Notes under the pieces: model-generated | Told to the model about the DNA's origin: nothing | What the model saw: the letters and a program-made list of their open reading frames with translations, nothing else | Databases searched by the model: none | In this document: positions 40,250-49,113 of the stretch, piece by piece | Layout: the number at the start of each line of letters is the position of its first letter | How positions within the stretch are numbered: the stretch's first letter is position 1 | Made by a program: the position numbers and the translations under genes | Assembly (NCBI GenBank): GCA_938075415.1 | Contig: CALJHC010000003.1 | Location: forward strand, 1,009,900 to 1,073,899 | Source of the DNA: an uncultured Rubripirellula sp. | GTDB taxonomy: Bacteria > Planctomycetota > Planctomycetia > Pirellulales > Pirellulaceae | Direction: 5' to 3' | Length of the DNA: 64,000 bases

Positions 40250-41428
40250 TCATGGTAACTCGTCCTCCGGCTTAGCAAAACATCGAAGAATGCCATCGTC
40301 ATCTCCGATGAATAACTCATCACCTACAATCGCTGGTGCCGCCAAGAAGGAACCTCTCACTTCATAGGTCCATTTTTCTTTGCCATCTTTTAATGACAAC
40401 CGGATAAGGCGTCCATCCGATGCCGCAATCCAAACATCTTCACCAGCGATTACGGGGGATGCATCCGAACGACGCTTCAGGGTGTATCGCCACTTCAGCT
40501 TACCTGTGTCGACGGAAAGCGCATCAACCTGCCTGTTTTGACTACTTACAACGACAAAATCCTTCGAGATCGCTGCACTGCTGCGGTATTCCTGAAGCAA
40601 GTCAAGATCCTCATAACGCCAAAGTTCACGCCCCTTCTTCCAATCAAACGCCAGAACCAACCCATCCATAATCGGCAAGACAACCTGATTTTGCAGAACA
40701 GCAGGAGTGCTTCCTGTCGGGCCTCCCAAAGGCAGCGGGGCCCCAATGGCCTCCCCAGTTTTTAGATTCACCTGATGAAGTTGCCCATCACAACCACCAA
40801 GAAATGTTCTTCCCGTTGCGATCGAGGGACTGCAGCGAACCGAGTCCTGTGTTTCGTAAGTCCATCGCAAGTCACCTTGATCTACTCCGAAGCAATAAAG
40901 CTTCCCATCCTGACTGGCAACTAAGACGGAATCCTCAAAAAAATTAACGGATCCGTTAATTTCACCTTCTGTCTTCGACTTCCATTTCTCCTCGCCGCTG
41001 ACCGCATTCAAGGCGTAAACGCTGCCCTCCACGTCACCGATGAAAACTGTGTTATCACGCAGACTCGGAGATGCGAGAAAACCGGTCTCGTAATCTTTTT
41101 TCCACTTCAATTTCCCAGTTTCACGCTCCACAGCGTAGACCTTGCCGAAAATATCGGCCGTAAATACCGCTCCAAACCCCACAACCGGAGTGGTTTCAAT
41201 TGCCTCATCTACCTGGCATTCCCAGCGAACGACAAGGTCGTCTGATAACTGATCAGCGGTAAATCCCGAGAAGCTGGAATCACCCCGAGGCAATCGCCAT
41301 TCTGGGGAGTGATTCGCCGTTTTTTCTGCAGATACGAAAGACGTCTGACAGATTAAACAAATGGTCGAAGCGGCAAAGATCCTCAAAAATCTGCTTCGTC
41401 CAGCGACGACAAAACATTGCTTCTTCAT
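40250..41428 (-). CDS. PQQ-like beta-propeller protein (BamB-like), exported
   Basis: A 392-residue secreted beta-propeller. A signal peptide covers residues 1-35 (FLRIFAASTICLICQTSFVSA). Repeated blades carry the G-E-K-W tryptophan-docking motif: GKLKWKKDYETG, GEEKWKSKTEGE, GDLRWTYETQDS, GKLKWRYTLKRR, GKEKWTYEVRGS. Such propellers include BamB of the outer-membrane barrel machinery and PQQ-dependent dehydrogenase domains; the length and single-domain build favour a BamB-like scaffold, but no catalytic residues for a dehydrogenase are evident. It lies on the same strand as, and 173 bases upstream of, the radical SAM gene in reading direction. Confidence 0.82.
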   Translation of the reverse strand: MKKQCFVVAGRSRFLRIFAASTICLICQTSFVSAEKTANHSPEWRLPRGDSSFSGFTADQLSDDLVVRWECQVDEAIETTPVVGFGAVFTADIFGKVYAVERETGKLKWKKDYETGFLASPSLRDNTVFIGDVEGSVYALNAVSGEEKWKSKTEGEINGSVNFFEDSVLVASQDGKLYCFGVDQGDLRWTYETQDSVRCSPSIATGRTFLGGCDGQLHQVNLKTGEAIGAPLPLGGPTGSTPAVLQNQVVLPIMDGLVLAFDWKKGRELWRYEDLDLLQEYRSSAAISKDFVVVSSQNRQVDALSVDTGKLKWRYTLKRRSDASPVIAGEDVWIAASDGRLIRLSLKDGKEKWTYEVRGSFLAAPAIVGDELFIGDDDGILRCFAKPEDELP

Positions 41429-41629
41429 AAATACGCCATTCCCTTCATTTGGGCCGCAACGGGACAGAACCAGCGAAAGACCGAGTAAGAACAGAAAAAA
41501 CCCCCGCTCGGCAACCCACCCTTGGCTATTATAGGCTTAACCGACAATATCTTAAGTCACCTAAGCTCACGTTTATTCAAAGCTGCCGTTTTCTAATCCT
41601 CAATCAACCAATACTCACGCTCGCTATCT

Positions 41630-43120
41630 ATGATTTGCGTTACTCTCGGCCGTTCTCGCCACAAGCGAATGAAAGCGGAACATCAACATCTGGTGGAACA
41701 AGGTGCGGACCTCGTAGAGTTGCGACTCGATTACATTGGTCGGGCTGTGAGTCTCTCTCGTTTAATTGAAGATCGTCCCGGTCCCGTAATTGTCACCGCT
41801 CGTCGACGTGGCGACGGGGGCCGTTGGTTAAAAAGCGAAGAAGAACGCCAAATGCTGCTTCGCAGCGCGATTGCGGCGGGCGTCGAGTACGTAGACATCG
41901 AAGCTGATATTGCATCCCAGATTGCTCGGTACGGAACAACCAAGCGGATCATCAGCTACCACGATATGGATGAAACGCCTGACAATCTGGAAGATTTGCA
42001 TGCGGCGATGTCAGAGGAAGATGCGGATATCATCAAAATCGCAACGATGGCCAACTCGTTTGCGGATAACCTGCGAATGATCGAGCTTATCAAGAATGCA
42101 AAGATTCCCACCATCGGAATCTGCATGGGTGAAGCAGGAATGATCACTCGCATCCTGGCAAATCGTTTAGGCTCACCTTTCACCTATGCAACCTTTGCTG
42201 GTGGAAAGAAGATGGCCCCAGGTCAACTTGACTGGAAAGAAATGAAGGATCTTTACCAGTATGACTCGATCAATGATAAAACCCGATTCTTTGGAGTTGT
42301 GGCAGATCCTGTTGCTCATAGTTACAGCCCGCTAATTCACAACCGGGCATTCCAAGATCAAAACATGAATGCGAGGTACTTCCCGTTTCGAGTCAGCAAA
42401 AGTGATCTCCCCAATTTTCTCACTCACACCAAAGAACTAGGTATCGTTGGGCTCAGCGTCACGATTCCCCACAAACAGGAAGCTCTTTCTCATTGCTCAC
42501 AGGCTGAATCGGGTGCCAGCGGAATCGGCGCCGTCAACACGCTTATTTTTCATGACGACGAATGCCTCGGTTACAACACAGATTACCGCGCGTCGATGGA
42601 TTGCATTGACGAGATGTTCAGCATCGATAAAGAATCAGGCAGGTCAATGCGAGGTATGACGGCATTGGTACTCGGTGCGGGAGGGGTCTCAAGAGCGATC
42701 GCCTGGGGACTGAAGCAACGACATGCGGAAGTGATGATCAGCTCGCGAACAATGGAACGTTCTCAAATCCTCGCCGCTGAGATTGGCTGCAGAGCCGTAG
42801 AATGGGAATTTAGACACGACCATCGGATCAACTTGCTTGTCAACGGAACCCCAGTTGGAATGCACCCGGACGTCGACAGCGCACCGTACAATGCTTCAGC
42901 AATGAACCAATACCTCGCTGTGTTTGATACCGTCTACAACCCCGAAAACACTCTGTTAATCAAACAGGCAAAACGTGCTCAATGTCGCATCATCACCGGA
43001 ATTGACATGTTCGTTCGTCAAGCTGCGTATCAATACAAACTGTTCACCGGAAATGATGCACCGTACGAACTGATGCGAAAAACGATCAAAGATGCAACCA
43101 ACCCGGTACAGCTCAATTGA
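41630..43120 (+). CDS. aroDE: Bifunctional 3-dehydroquinate dehydratase / shikimate dehydrogenase
   Basis: Two steps of the shikimate pathway in one chain. Residues about 1-225 are a type I dehydroquinase: VTLGRSRHKRM, ELRLDYIG, catalytic His in IISYHDMDETP and Schiff-base Lys in IIKIATMANS. Residues about 225-490 are shikimate dehydrogenase: FFGVVADPVAHSYSPLIHNR, VTIPHKQEAL, GAVNTLIF, the NADP motif LVLGAGGVSRAIAW and NGTPVGMHP. This fusion is known from planctomycetes, chlamydiae and plants. Its TGA overlaps the TTG start of the acetyltransferase by four bases. Confidence 0.95.
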   Translation: MICVTLGRSRHKRMKAEHQHLVEQGADLVELRLDYIGRAVSLSRLIEDRPGPVIVTARRRGDGGRWLKSEEERQMLLRSAIAAGVEYVDIEADIASQIARYGTTKRIISYHDMDETPDNLEDLHAAMSEEDADIIKIATMANSFADNLRMIELIKNAKIPTIGICMGEAGMITRILANRLGSPFTYATFAGGKKMAPGQLDWKEMKDLYQYDSINDKTRFFGVVADPVAHSYSPLIHNRAFQDQNMNARYFPFRVSKSDLPNFLTHTKELGIVGLSVTIPHKQEALSHCSQAESGASGIGAVNTLIFHDDECLGYNTDYRASMDCIDEMFSIDKESGRSMRGMTALVLGAGGVSRAIAWGLKQRHAEVMISSRTMERSQILAAEIGCRAVEWEFRHDHRINLLVNGTPVGMHPDVDSAPYNASAMNQYLAVFDTVYNPENTLLIKQAKRAQCRIITGIDMFVRQAAYQYKLFTGNDAPYELMRKTIKDATNPVQLN

Positions 43121-43599
43121 CGCAATCAAATCCATCAAGCAACGGCAATCATGAATCACTTTCTCAAGGCATCTTGATTCGACAGGCTCAACCAAGCGAC
43201 GCCGATGCGATCCATGCGTTATTGAGACCTTTCGTAATGCAACGACTACTTCTGTCCAGAACACAGGCAGAAATCATCGAACTGACAAGGCACGGATTTG
43301 TCGCAATTTTAGAATCTGATCCTGACGCTAATCAAATTGTTGGTTTCTCGGCGATTGAGATTTACAGCACCAAGATCGCCGAATTGCAATGCCTGGCGGT
43401 GCTGCAACGATATCAGGGAACCGGTGTTGGACGCGCTTTGGTGCAGCACTGCGTACAACGAGCGAGAGACTTGAATGTGATGGAAGTCATGGCGATTAGT
43501 TCGTCGGAGGTCTTTCTGAAAGCGTGTGGATTTGACTACTCGCTGCCTGACCAGAAGAAAGCGTTGTTTTGCCAACTGCGGCCCCGTACGCATGAATAA
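43117..43599 (+). CDS. GNAT acetyltransferase, ArgA-like
   Basis: Acetyltransferase of the GNAT fold. IRQAQPSDADAIHALLRPF opens the fold. The acetyl-CoA motif RYQGTGVGRALVQHC lies near residue 95, preceded by AELQCLAVL, and AISSSEVFLKACGF matches the end of the ArgA domain. This pattern is that of N-acetylglutamate synthase, first step of arginine synthesis, but without the amino-acid kinase half of E. coli ArgA. The TTG start at 43117 overlaps the aroDE stop (TTGA), indicating coupling. The function is inferred from sequence similarity to ArgA-like GNATs. Confidence 0.8.
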   Translation: MTQSNPSSNGNHESLSQGILIRQAQPSDADAIHALLRPFVMQRLLLSRTQAEIIELTRHGFVAILESDPDANQIVGFSAIEIYSTKIAELQCLAVLQRYQGTGVGRALVQHCVQRARDLNVMEVMAISSSEVFLKACGFDYSLPDQKKALFCQLRPRTHE

Positions 43600-43643
43600 A
43601 ACGCACAATAAATCTGGGTAATCACCACCGCACCTATCCGCTG

Positions 43644-43690
43644 CAGTGCATCACAACCCAGTGCATCGCAACCCAGTGCATCGCAGTGCC
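43644..43690. repeat. 15-base tandem repeat
   Basis: Nearly three copies of CAGTGCATCRCAACC in the gap between the acetyltransferase and the prepilin-peptidase-like gene. Third copy is incomplete. No known function. Confidence 0.8.
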
Positions 43691-43842
43691 ATGGGACTTA
43701 GTAGCTGTGAGCTAATTCGAGCCATGGTTTTCTTTCGGAACCCAATGCCGATCTATCCTAGCAGCCCGAAAGTTCCCATAAAAAAGCATTTTACAAACGC
43801 ACTCATTCTGACTAGCGAGTGATTTTTGGAACACATTCCGCT

Positions 43843-45171
43843 TCATGCCGGCGCTTCGTCTTCGCCAAGTCGCCCCTCCGCCCCCTCTTCCAGAAAGTGG
43901 TCGTCTCTCCGCTCATCCGCTTGAAGTGCTTCCCGGTCAAGCAGCGTTTCCTCTGGGACCTCTGGGTCTTGTCGCGATGATCTAACGGGTCCCTTTGACT
44001 CAAAATCTCGCAACCACAAGGGTATCAGCAAGGTGCTCAATCCCCAGAACAGGATGACCCAAGGCAATCCGCTTTCAGAAGGCCAAAGCCACGTCCCAAA
44101 GCTTTGTCCATTCAGTACAAATGGCGAATGAAGATAACGCCAAAAAATCAACTGGATAGAAAACGCAACGGGTATGCAAACGCTAAAGCAACCCAACGCA
44201 TCCTTGGACCATCCGAGGATTGGCTGCAAAAGTGCGGCGAAGACTGAAGCGACGATGACGACTGCGGTGATTGATTGCCAACCGATTACCAAACTTGGTA
44301 ACGCCAGCACGACAACAAGATCAACTAACCGAGTTGTTGATTTACCCAACGGATCCATTTTCAAATCGGCTGACGGGCAAAATGCTGGCACCAATGCTCG
44401 CCCAAGCACCGTCGCCGCCACAACTGCCGTCAAGATACGCATCAATGCATCTAGGTAAAGCCCGTCAGGACGCCAAGCAACATCAACAGCAGCCTGCCAA
44501 GGAACCACCGCCAGACGCGGTTCAAATCCAATCGGCAGTATGGCACAACCAAGGGAAAGAAAAACTAACCGTAGGGGCAACCTGCTTCCATCAAGTCTGA
44601 TTAGACCACAGGCCCATGAAAGGGATAACACGACTGCGTGATATCCAGCGAGCAACAACGTACTCAGATCAATTACAGGTGTCTTCAGTGGACCCAAAAG
44701 CCGGAACTCGCTCTGACGCGGAAGGCTCAGCTGGTAAATTTCGGCGAAGCAAACAAAAGAAAAGCTAAGGCCAACAATCAATTCAACCACTGGATATCGT
44801 TTTGCGATTGGCAGTCGACAAATGTAACATCGACCACCAAGAGCAAGCCAACCGAAGACGGGAATGTTATCTCTCGCCCGCAACTTTGCCATACACCGAG
44901 GACAATGCGATCGACCATTAATGCTTTGACCACGAGGCATTCGCCACGCAACCACATTGAGAAAACTCCCAATGGAAGATCCAATCCAAAAACACCAAAT
45001 GAAAACAACAACATCAATTGCTCGTGATCCGAACAAGTCGCTCGGCTGAAGCAACGGGTCGCCATAAGCCTGCCAATGAGGTAACCCAAAGATGTAAGCC
45101 GAGATTACTCCAACCAGCAACAGCGAGGTGAACCAGAAAAGATGACGGCTTGATCTTGTTCGAATTATCAA
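43843..45171 (-). CDS. Prepilin peptidase (A24)-like membrane protein
   Basis: Polytopic membrane protein whose N-terminal half matches the prepilin peptidase/N-methyltransferase module: IGSSIGSFLNVVAWRMPRGQ, two CxxC zinc pairs (CPRC and CYIC) with a loop between, then RYPVVELIVG. The C-terminal half is membrane-embedded; the first catalytic Asp may be in LIRLDGSRLP near residue 195. The usual GxGD motif is not recognisable; an Asp in RLVDLVVVLALP is the only candidate. The start is TTG 45171, next to a 16-base tandem repeat. A C-terminal acidic tail (from residue about 410) is unusual. No pilin gene is near. Confidence 0.75.
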   Translation of the reverse strand: MIIRTRSSRHLFWFTSLLLVGVISAYIFGLPHWQAYGDPLLQPSDLFGSRAIDVVVFIWCFWIGSSIGSFLNVVAWRMPRGQSINGRSHCPRCMAKLRARDNIPVFGWLALGGRCYICRLPIAKRYPVVELIVGLSFSFVCFAEIYQLSLPRQSEFRLLGPLKTPVIDLSTLLLAGYHAVVLSLSWACGLIRLDGSRLPLRLVFLSLGCAILPIGFEPRLAVVPWQAAVDVAWRPDGLYLDALMRILTAVVAATVLGRALVPAFCPSADLKMDPLGKSTTRLVDLVVVLALPSLVIGWQSITAVVIVASVFAALLQPILGWSKDALGCFSVCIPVAFSIQLIFWRYLHSPFVLNGQSFGTWLWPSESGLPWVILFWGLSTLLIPLWLRDFESKGPVRSSRQDPEVPEETLLDREALQADERRDDHFLEEGAEGRLGEDEAPA

Positions 45172-45175
45172 AATT

Positions 45176-45216
45176 GGCTTGAAACGAAAGGGGCTTGAAA
45201 CGAAAGGGGCTTGAAA
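45176..45216. repeat. 16-base tandem repeat at the start of the prepilin-peptidase-like gene
   Basis: Two full copies and a partial third of GGCTTGAAACGAAAGG, immediately upstream of the TTG start at 45171 in minus-strand direction. Because 16 is not a multiple of three, copy-number change would shift any frame reading through it. Confidence 0.8.
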
Positions 45217-45260
45217 AAACTGGATCCGCTTTTCTTAATCGATCAACTCAAACCAATGCT

Positions 45261-45560
45261 TCAATGAACACTGAGCCTTGCCGGCACTGCGGCTAAACTT
45301 TGGGTTTCAGTAGCCGTCTTAATGACACCATCCGAAAGGACTGACCAATTCGAACTCATCTCGACGGCAACGATTAGATTACCTTGCTGAGCAAATCTTC
45401 CCAACAAATTCCCGCCAATCTGCTTACACAGATTAACGAACGAGAATGATTCCGCGGGGTCAAATCCAGCCAACCCCTCAATCTCGGCACACATTGATGC
45501 ACGCTTGATCAACCAAATCAACAGTGAATCGGAACAGACCCAGCACAATACGGCCGACAC
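45261..45560 (-). CDS. Possible small protein or gene remnant, unknown
   Basis: Not recognised. The frame reads like protein over its whole length (hydrophobic run LLIWLIKRASMCAEIEG, then FSFVNLCKQIGGNLLGRF, LIVAVEMSSNW). The same protein-like frame continues about 17 codons upstream of GTG 45560 to an in-frame TGA, with no ATG, GTG or TTG among those codons and no ribosome site at 45560. This could be a small true gene or the 3' part of a decayed one. It lies between the prepilin-peptidase-like gene and the REC/ATPase gene, in the opposite direction to the latter. Confidence 0.35.
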   Translation of the reverse strand: MSAVLCWVCSDSLLIWLIKRASMCAEIEGLAGFDPAESFSFVNLCKQIGGNLLGRFAQQGNLIVAVEMSSNWSVLSDGVIKTATETQSLAAVPARLSVH

Positions 45561-45949
45561 CTTGAGAGCAATTTGCGACGATTCAAGGAATAAAGCTTGT
45601 CGATTTCAAACCTACCCACTCATTTGGCCGAGCCGATACCAAGTGTCATGCTTCAAAACCTGAACCAGAATTGTCTCAAACCTAACGCATAACGGCACAA
45701 ACTGCCCACCTGCGGCGAGCCCTCCGATCGGTCAAATCGATGGAGACGGAACAACCACTTCCCCAACCAGTGCAAATACCATCCCTTTTAGTCGCGGCCC
45801 AAGAAACTAATGCAATTTAAAAGGTCATGAGTGATTGTGAACTATCAGCGTGGTATGTTGTCACGTCGCTGTTTCTTCTTATTATTGGCGATGGTTGCCA
45901 GAAAAACTTTTTCAGTTCTCAAGCTGTACACTCGCTTTAATCAGTCTCG
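45561..45949. other. Intergenic region, no gene seen
   Basis: Promoter space upstream of the REC/ATPase fusion. I see no RNA gene or terminator. Confidence 0.5.
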
Positions 45950-46876
45950 ATGTCAGAACCAACTCACATCCTGGTGGTGGACGACAGTCCCACACAAGTC
46001 CTTCAGATCCAAATGGTATTGGAGAATGATGGTCTGCTGGTGCGAACGGCAGGTGACGGCGATGAGGCGTTGGAGCGCATCCAAGCTGAGCCACCCCTGC
46101 TGGTGGTGACCGATTTGCAGATGCCCAACATGAATGGATTAGAACTGGTCGCCGCAGTCAAAAATCATTCGGCATCAATCCCAGTCATTCTGACTACCAG
46201 CCAGGGAAGTGAAGAAATCGCTGCCCAAGCCCTTCAAGGTGGTGCCACAAGCTATGTTCCAAAAAGGGATCTAGCAACTGCTCTTGTTCCCGTTGTTCGA
46301 CAGGTATTATCGGTGAATCAGGCTACTCAGGGTGTACGTGAAGTTGCAAAATTTGCTACCGAAAGTTCGATCACCTTGTCTCTCGAGAACGATGAGTTAC
46401 TGGTACCAAAAGTCATCACTCGCCTCGAACTCCCAATGGTGGAACTCGACTTGTTCGACGAAGGTGAGCGAATGCAAATTGCGATGGCCCTGGATGAGGC
46501 TCTTCTCAATGCCATGGTTCACGGAAATCTTGAGGTTTCGTCCGAATTACGTCAGATAGATGACGGCAAACCTTACTCGGATCTCATTGCAAAACGGAAG
46601 CTAATCGCGCCCTACAAAGACCGTCGTGTTATTGTGCACATGAACGCATCACCCTCCTCGGCAACCATAGTGATTCGCGATGAAGGCCCAGGGTTTGACC
46701 TGACGACACTCCGCGATCCTACCGACCCTGAGAATCTGGAACGCGCTGGTGGACGGGGACTTCTTCTGATTAACACGTTCATGGATGAAGTCCGCCATAA
46801 TGACAAAGGCAATGAGATCACCATGGTGAAGAAAAAAGTCGATCCTGAGGCGGAAGTGTGTGATGGCGAATCCTAG
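45950..46876 (+). CDS. Receiver domain fused to anti-sigma-type HATPase
   Basis: 308 residues, two domains. Residues 1-125 are a CheY-like receiver: THILVVDDSPTQ (acid pocket), phosphoacceptor Asp in LVVTDLQMPNMNG, Thr in VILTTSQGS and Lys in SYVPKRDL. Residues about 150-300 are a GHKL ATPase of the RsbW/SpoIIAB kind: N box MALDEALLNAMVHGN, G1 IRDEGPGFD and G2 RAGGRGLLLI. There is no dimerisation/phosphotransfer helix, so it is not a histidine kinase. The plausible role is a phosphorylation-switched protein kinase or partner-switching anti-sigma factor. No STAS or PP2C partner gene is near. It stands alone between the photolyase and the prepilin-peptidase-like gene. Confidence 0.9.
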   Translation: MSEPTHILVVDDSPTQVLQIQMVLENDGLLVRTAGDGDEALERIQAEPPLLVVTDLQMPNMNGLELVAAVKNHSASIPVILTTSQGSEEIAAQALQGGATSYVPKRDLATALVPVVRQVLSVNQATQGVREVAKFATESSITLSLENDELLVPKVITRLELPMVELDLFDEGERMQIAMALDEALLNAMVHGNLEVSSELRQIDDGKPYSDLIAKRKLIAPYKDRRVIVHMNASPSSATIVIRDEGPGFDLTTLRDPTDPENLERAGGRGLLLINTFMDEVRHNDKGNEITMVKKKVDPEAEVCDGES

Positions 46877-47365
46877 GCACGCACCAAAAACCGCCAGCAA
46901 AATAACCAGGAACAGTCAATGCGCGTCGAGGACAACACCCAACAGATTCGGTGAGCAACGCGAAGCCTGACGACTGAATCGAATCAACCTTGCCTTCAAA
47001 GATTTGTGATTCACTGAGCACCTCACTGATCCAGCATCAGCCAGCTTAGCTCACGGCAAGCGACTAGCGGGCGCAGTAAAACTCATACACCCCATTTTGA
47101 ACGGCGCACTGTCTCGGTCTTCACTAGCGCTTTTCCATTGCACTTTTCTTATCAACCGCGACTCACTCTTAGTCGCGTCGACCTTGAAATCATTACACTG
47201 GATGACGAAACCATTGAGCATTCCTGTCCCTCTTTTCAGGCGGGTATCCTCTTAGTGATCGTGATCCAACATTCTCTGATGGTTAACGATTGATGAGACG
47301 GCGGTTTCGATGCTCCTCAGGCACTGTCTCAATTTCCACCAGAAAACAAGATCAAGATACCTGTT
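46877..47365. other. Intergenic region, no gene seen
   Basis: About 490 bases between the REC/ATPase gene and photolyase. No frame of protein-like composition and no RNA gene or terminator that I can defend. Confidence 0.6.
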
Positions 47366-48862
47366 GTGACCAAGATCAACCCGATAAGAGATGTCCCCTC
47401 TGTACGTGTAAGAGCAGAGAATTCAGCGCCGGTCAACACTGATGGGGAATTCGTTCTCTACTGGATGACCGCCTTTCGCAGAACCAAATTCAACTTCGCC
47501 TTACAGCATGCCGCTAACCTCGCGATGGAACTCGGCAAGCCTCTCATCGTTTTTGAACCGCTGCAAGTTGGCTATCGCTGGGCTAGCGATAGGCTGCATC
47601 GATTTATCATTGATGGGATGGCAAGCAATCAATCCCTCTTGGAATCAAAGCAAGTTACTTACCTGCCATACGTCGAGCCGCAACAAGGCGATTCGAAGGG
47701 TTTGCTCCTACACCTCTCTAAGCATTCATGCTCGATCGTGACTGATGATTACCCATGCTTCTTTCTACCGTCACTGATCCGAACAATCAGAAAAAAAATC
47801 TCTGTCTCGCTGCAGTCGGTGGACAGCAATGGAATTATTCCGATCCGCCTCGCTGACCGAACCTTCACAGTGGCACATAGCTACCGTCGTTGGATGCAGA
47901 AGAATGTAATGGACCACTGGCACGAGAAACCGCTGGAGGACCCAACCAATCATCTCTTCTTGCCGGAGTTGGAAAATAGCGACGTTCAAAGATACGTTGC
48001 CCAATGGCAGGTCGCAGATCTCAACGCGCTGAGAAAGCCGAATGGCTTGACGCAATTACCGATTAACCATGAGGTGAAACCGGTTGAAGCGATGACGGGT
48101 GGGGAAATTGCAGCTCGAGCCCGTTTAGGAAATTTCATCAACACCAAGCTGTCCGACTATGACACAAATCGAAACCACCCTGATTTTGACGCGACAAGTC
48201 ACTTAAGTCCCTACCTTCACTTTGGTCATCTCGCCGCACACGAATTTGCCAACGCGATTCTTGATAGAGAGGATTGGACAGAAAACCAAATGGGTACACC
48301 CAACGGTAAGAACTCGGGCTTTTGGAATGTGGGTGATTCAGCGGAGGGTATTCTTGATCAGTTACTCACATGGAGAGAACTAGGCTTTAACTTTGCCGCA
48401 AGACACCCTCGAAGAGTCGACAAATTCAACTCACTTCCCAACTGGGCAAAAACTAGTCTTGAAGAACATTCGGTGGACCTTCGTCCCCATTTGTATTCTC
48501 TGAAGGAATTTGAGTCAGCTTCCACACATGACCCGATTTGGAATGCTGCCCAGAGAGAATTGGTCGAAACGGGGATCATGCACAACTACATGCGAATGCT
48601 TTGGGGTAAGAAAATCCTTCATTGGTCCAAGACCCCGCAGGAGGCACTCAGCGTGCTCATTCACCTCAACAACAAGTACGCCCTAGACGGCCGCGACCCG
48701 AACTCTTACAGCGGCATCATGTGGGTGCTTGGGCGTTACGATCGTGCTTGGGGTCCAAAACGCGAAGTTTTCGGCAGCGTTCGTTACATGACCAGCGAAT
48801 CCGCACAAAGAAAACTTCGGATGAAACAGTACCTCGCCAAACACACCCCCCGAAACGGGTAA
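47366..48862 (+). CDS. phr: Class II CPD photolyase
   Basis: Light-driven repair of cyclobutane pyrimidine dimers using FADH. It has the N-terminal alpha/beta domain (VLYWMTAFRRTKFNFALQHA) and the C-terminal FAD domain with ATSHLSPYLHFG, WRELGFNFA and the class II signature LDGRDPNSYSGIMWVLGRYD. This identifies the class II branch known from eukaryotes, archaea and some bacteria. The start GTG 47366 directly follows an in-frame-overlapping TTG and has a weak ribosome site; no in-frame ATG lies nearby upstream. It is monocistronic as far as can be seen. Confidence 0.95.
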   Translation: MTKINPIRDVPSVRVRAENSAPVNTDGEFVLYWMTAFRRTKFNFALQHAANLAMELGKPLIVFEPLQVGYRWASDRLHRFIIDGMASNQSLLESKQVTYLPYVEPQQGDSKGLLLHLSKHSCSIVTDDYPCFFLPSLIRTIRKKISVSLQSVDSNGIIPIRLADRTFTVAHSYRRWMQKNVMDHWHEKPLEDPTNHLFLPELENSDVQRYVAQWQVADLNALRKPNGLTQLPINHEVKPVEAMTGGEIAARARLGNFINTKLSDYDTNRNHPDFDATSHLSPYLHFGHLAAHEFANAILDREDWTENQMGTPNGKNSGFWNVGDSAEGILDQLLTWRELGFNFAARHPRRVDKFNSLPNWAKTSLEEHSVDLRPHLYSLKEFESASTHDPIWNAAQRELVETGIMHNYMRMLWGKKILHWSKTPQEALSVLIHLNNKYALDGRDPNSYSGIMWVLGRYDRAWGPKREVFGSVRYMTSESAQRKLRMKQYLAKHTPRNG

Positions 48863-49113
48863 CTGATTAAACCCACCCAGCACTCAAAACTGCTCATCCC
48901 AAGTCGCCAAGGTAAATCCACTCGGATGAGCCCAATCATTTAGCAGCGGTTATGTGGGTGACAGGACAAGCAATTGAGGCAATTCAGAGGAAACGGGACG
49001 AAAGGCCTTGTCGAGCAAGCCTGTCATCGATAGATTCCCTGATTCCTCCGAGTCGGACGAAAATCCGTTCCGACATTCAGATCTCCGTTCCTGCAGAAAA
49101 TTAAGTCAATCCA

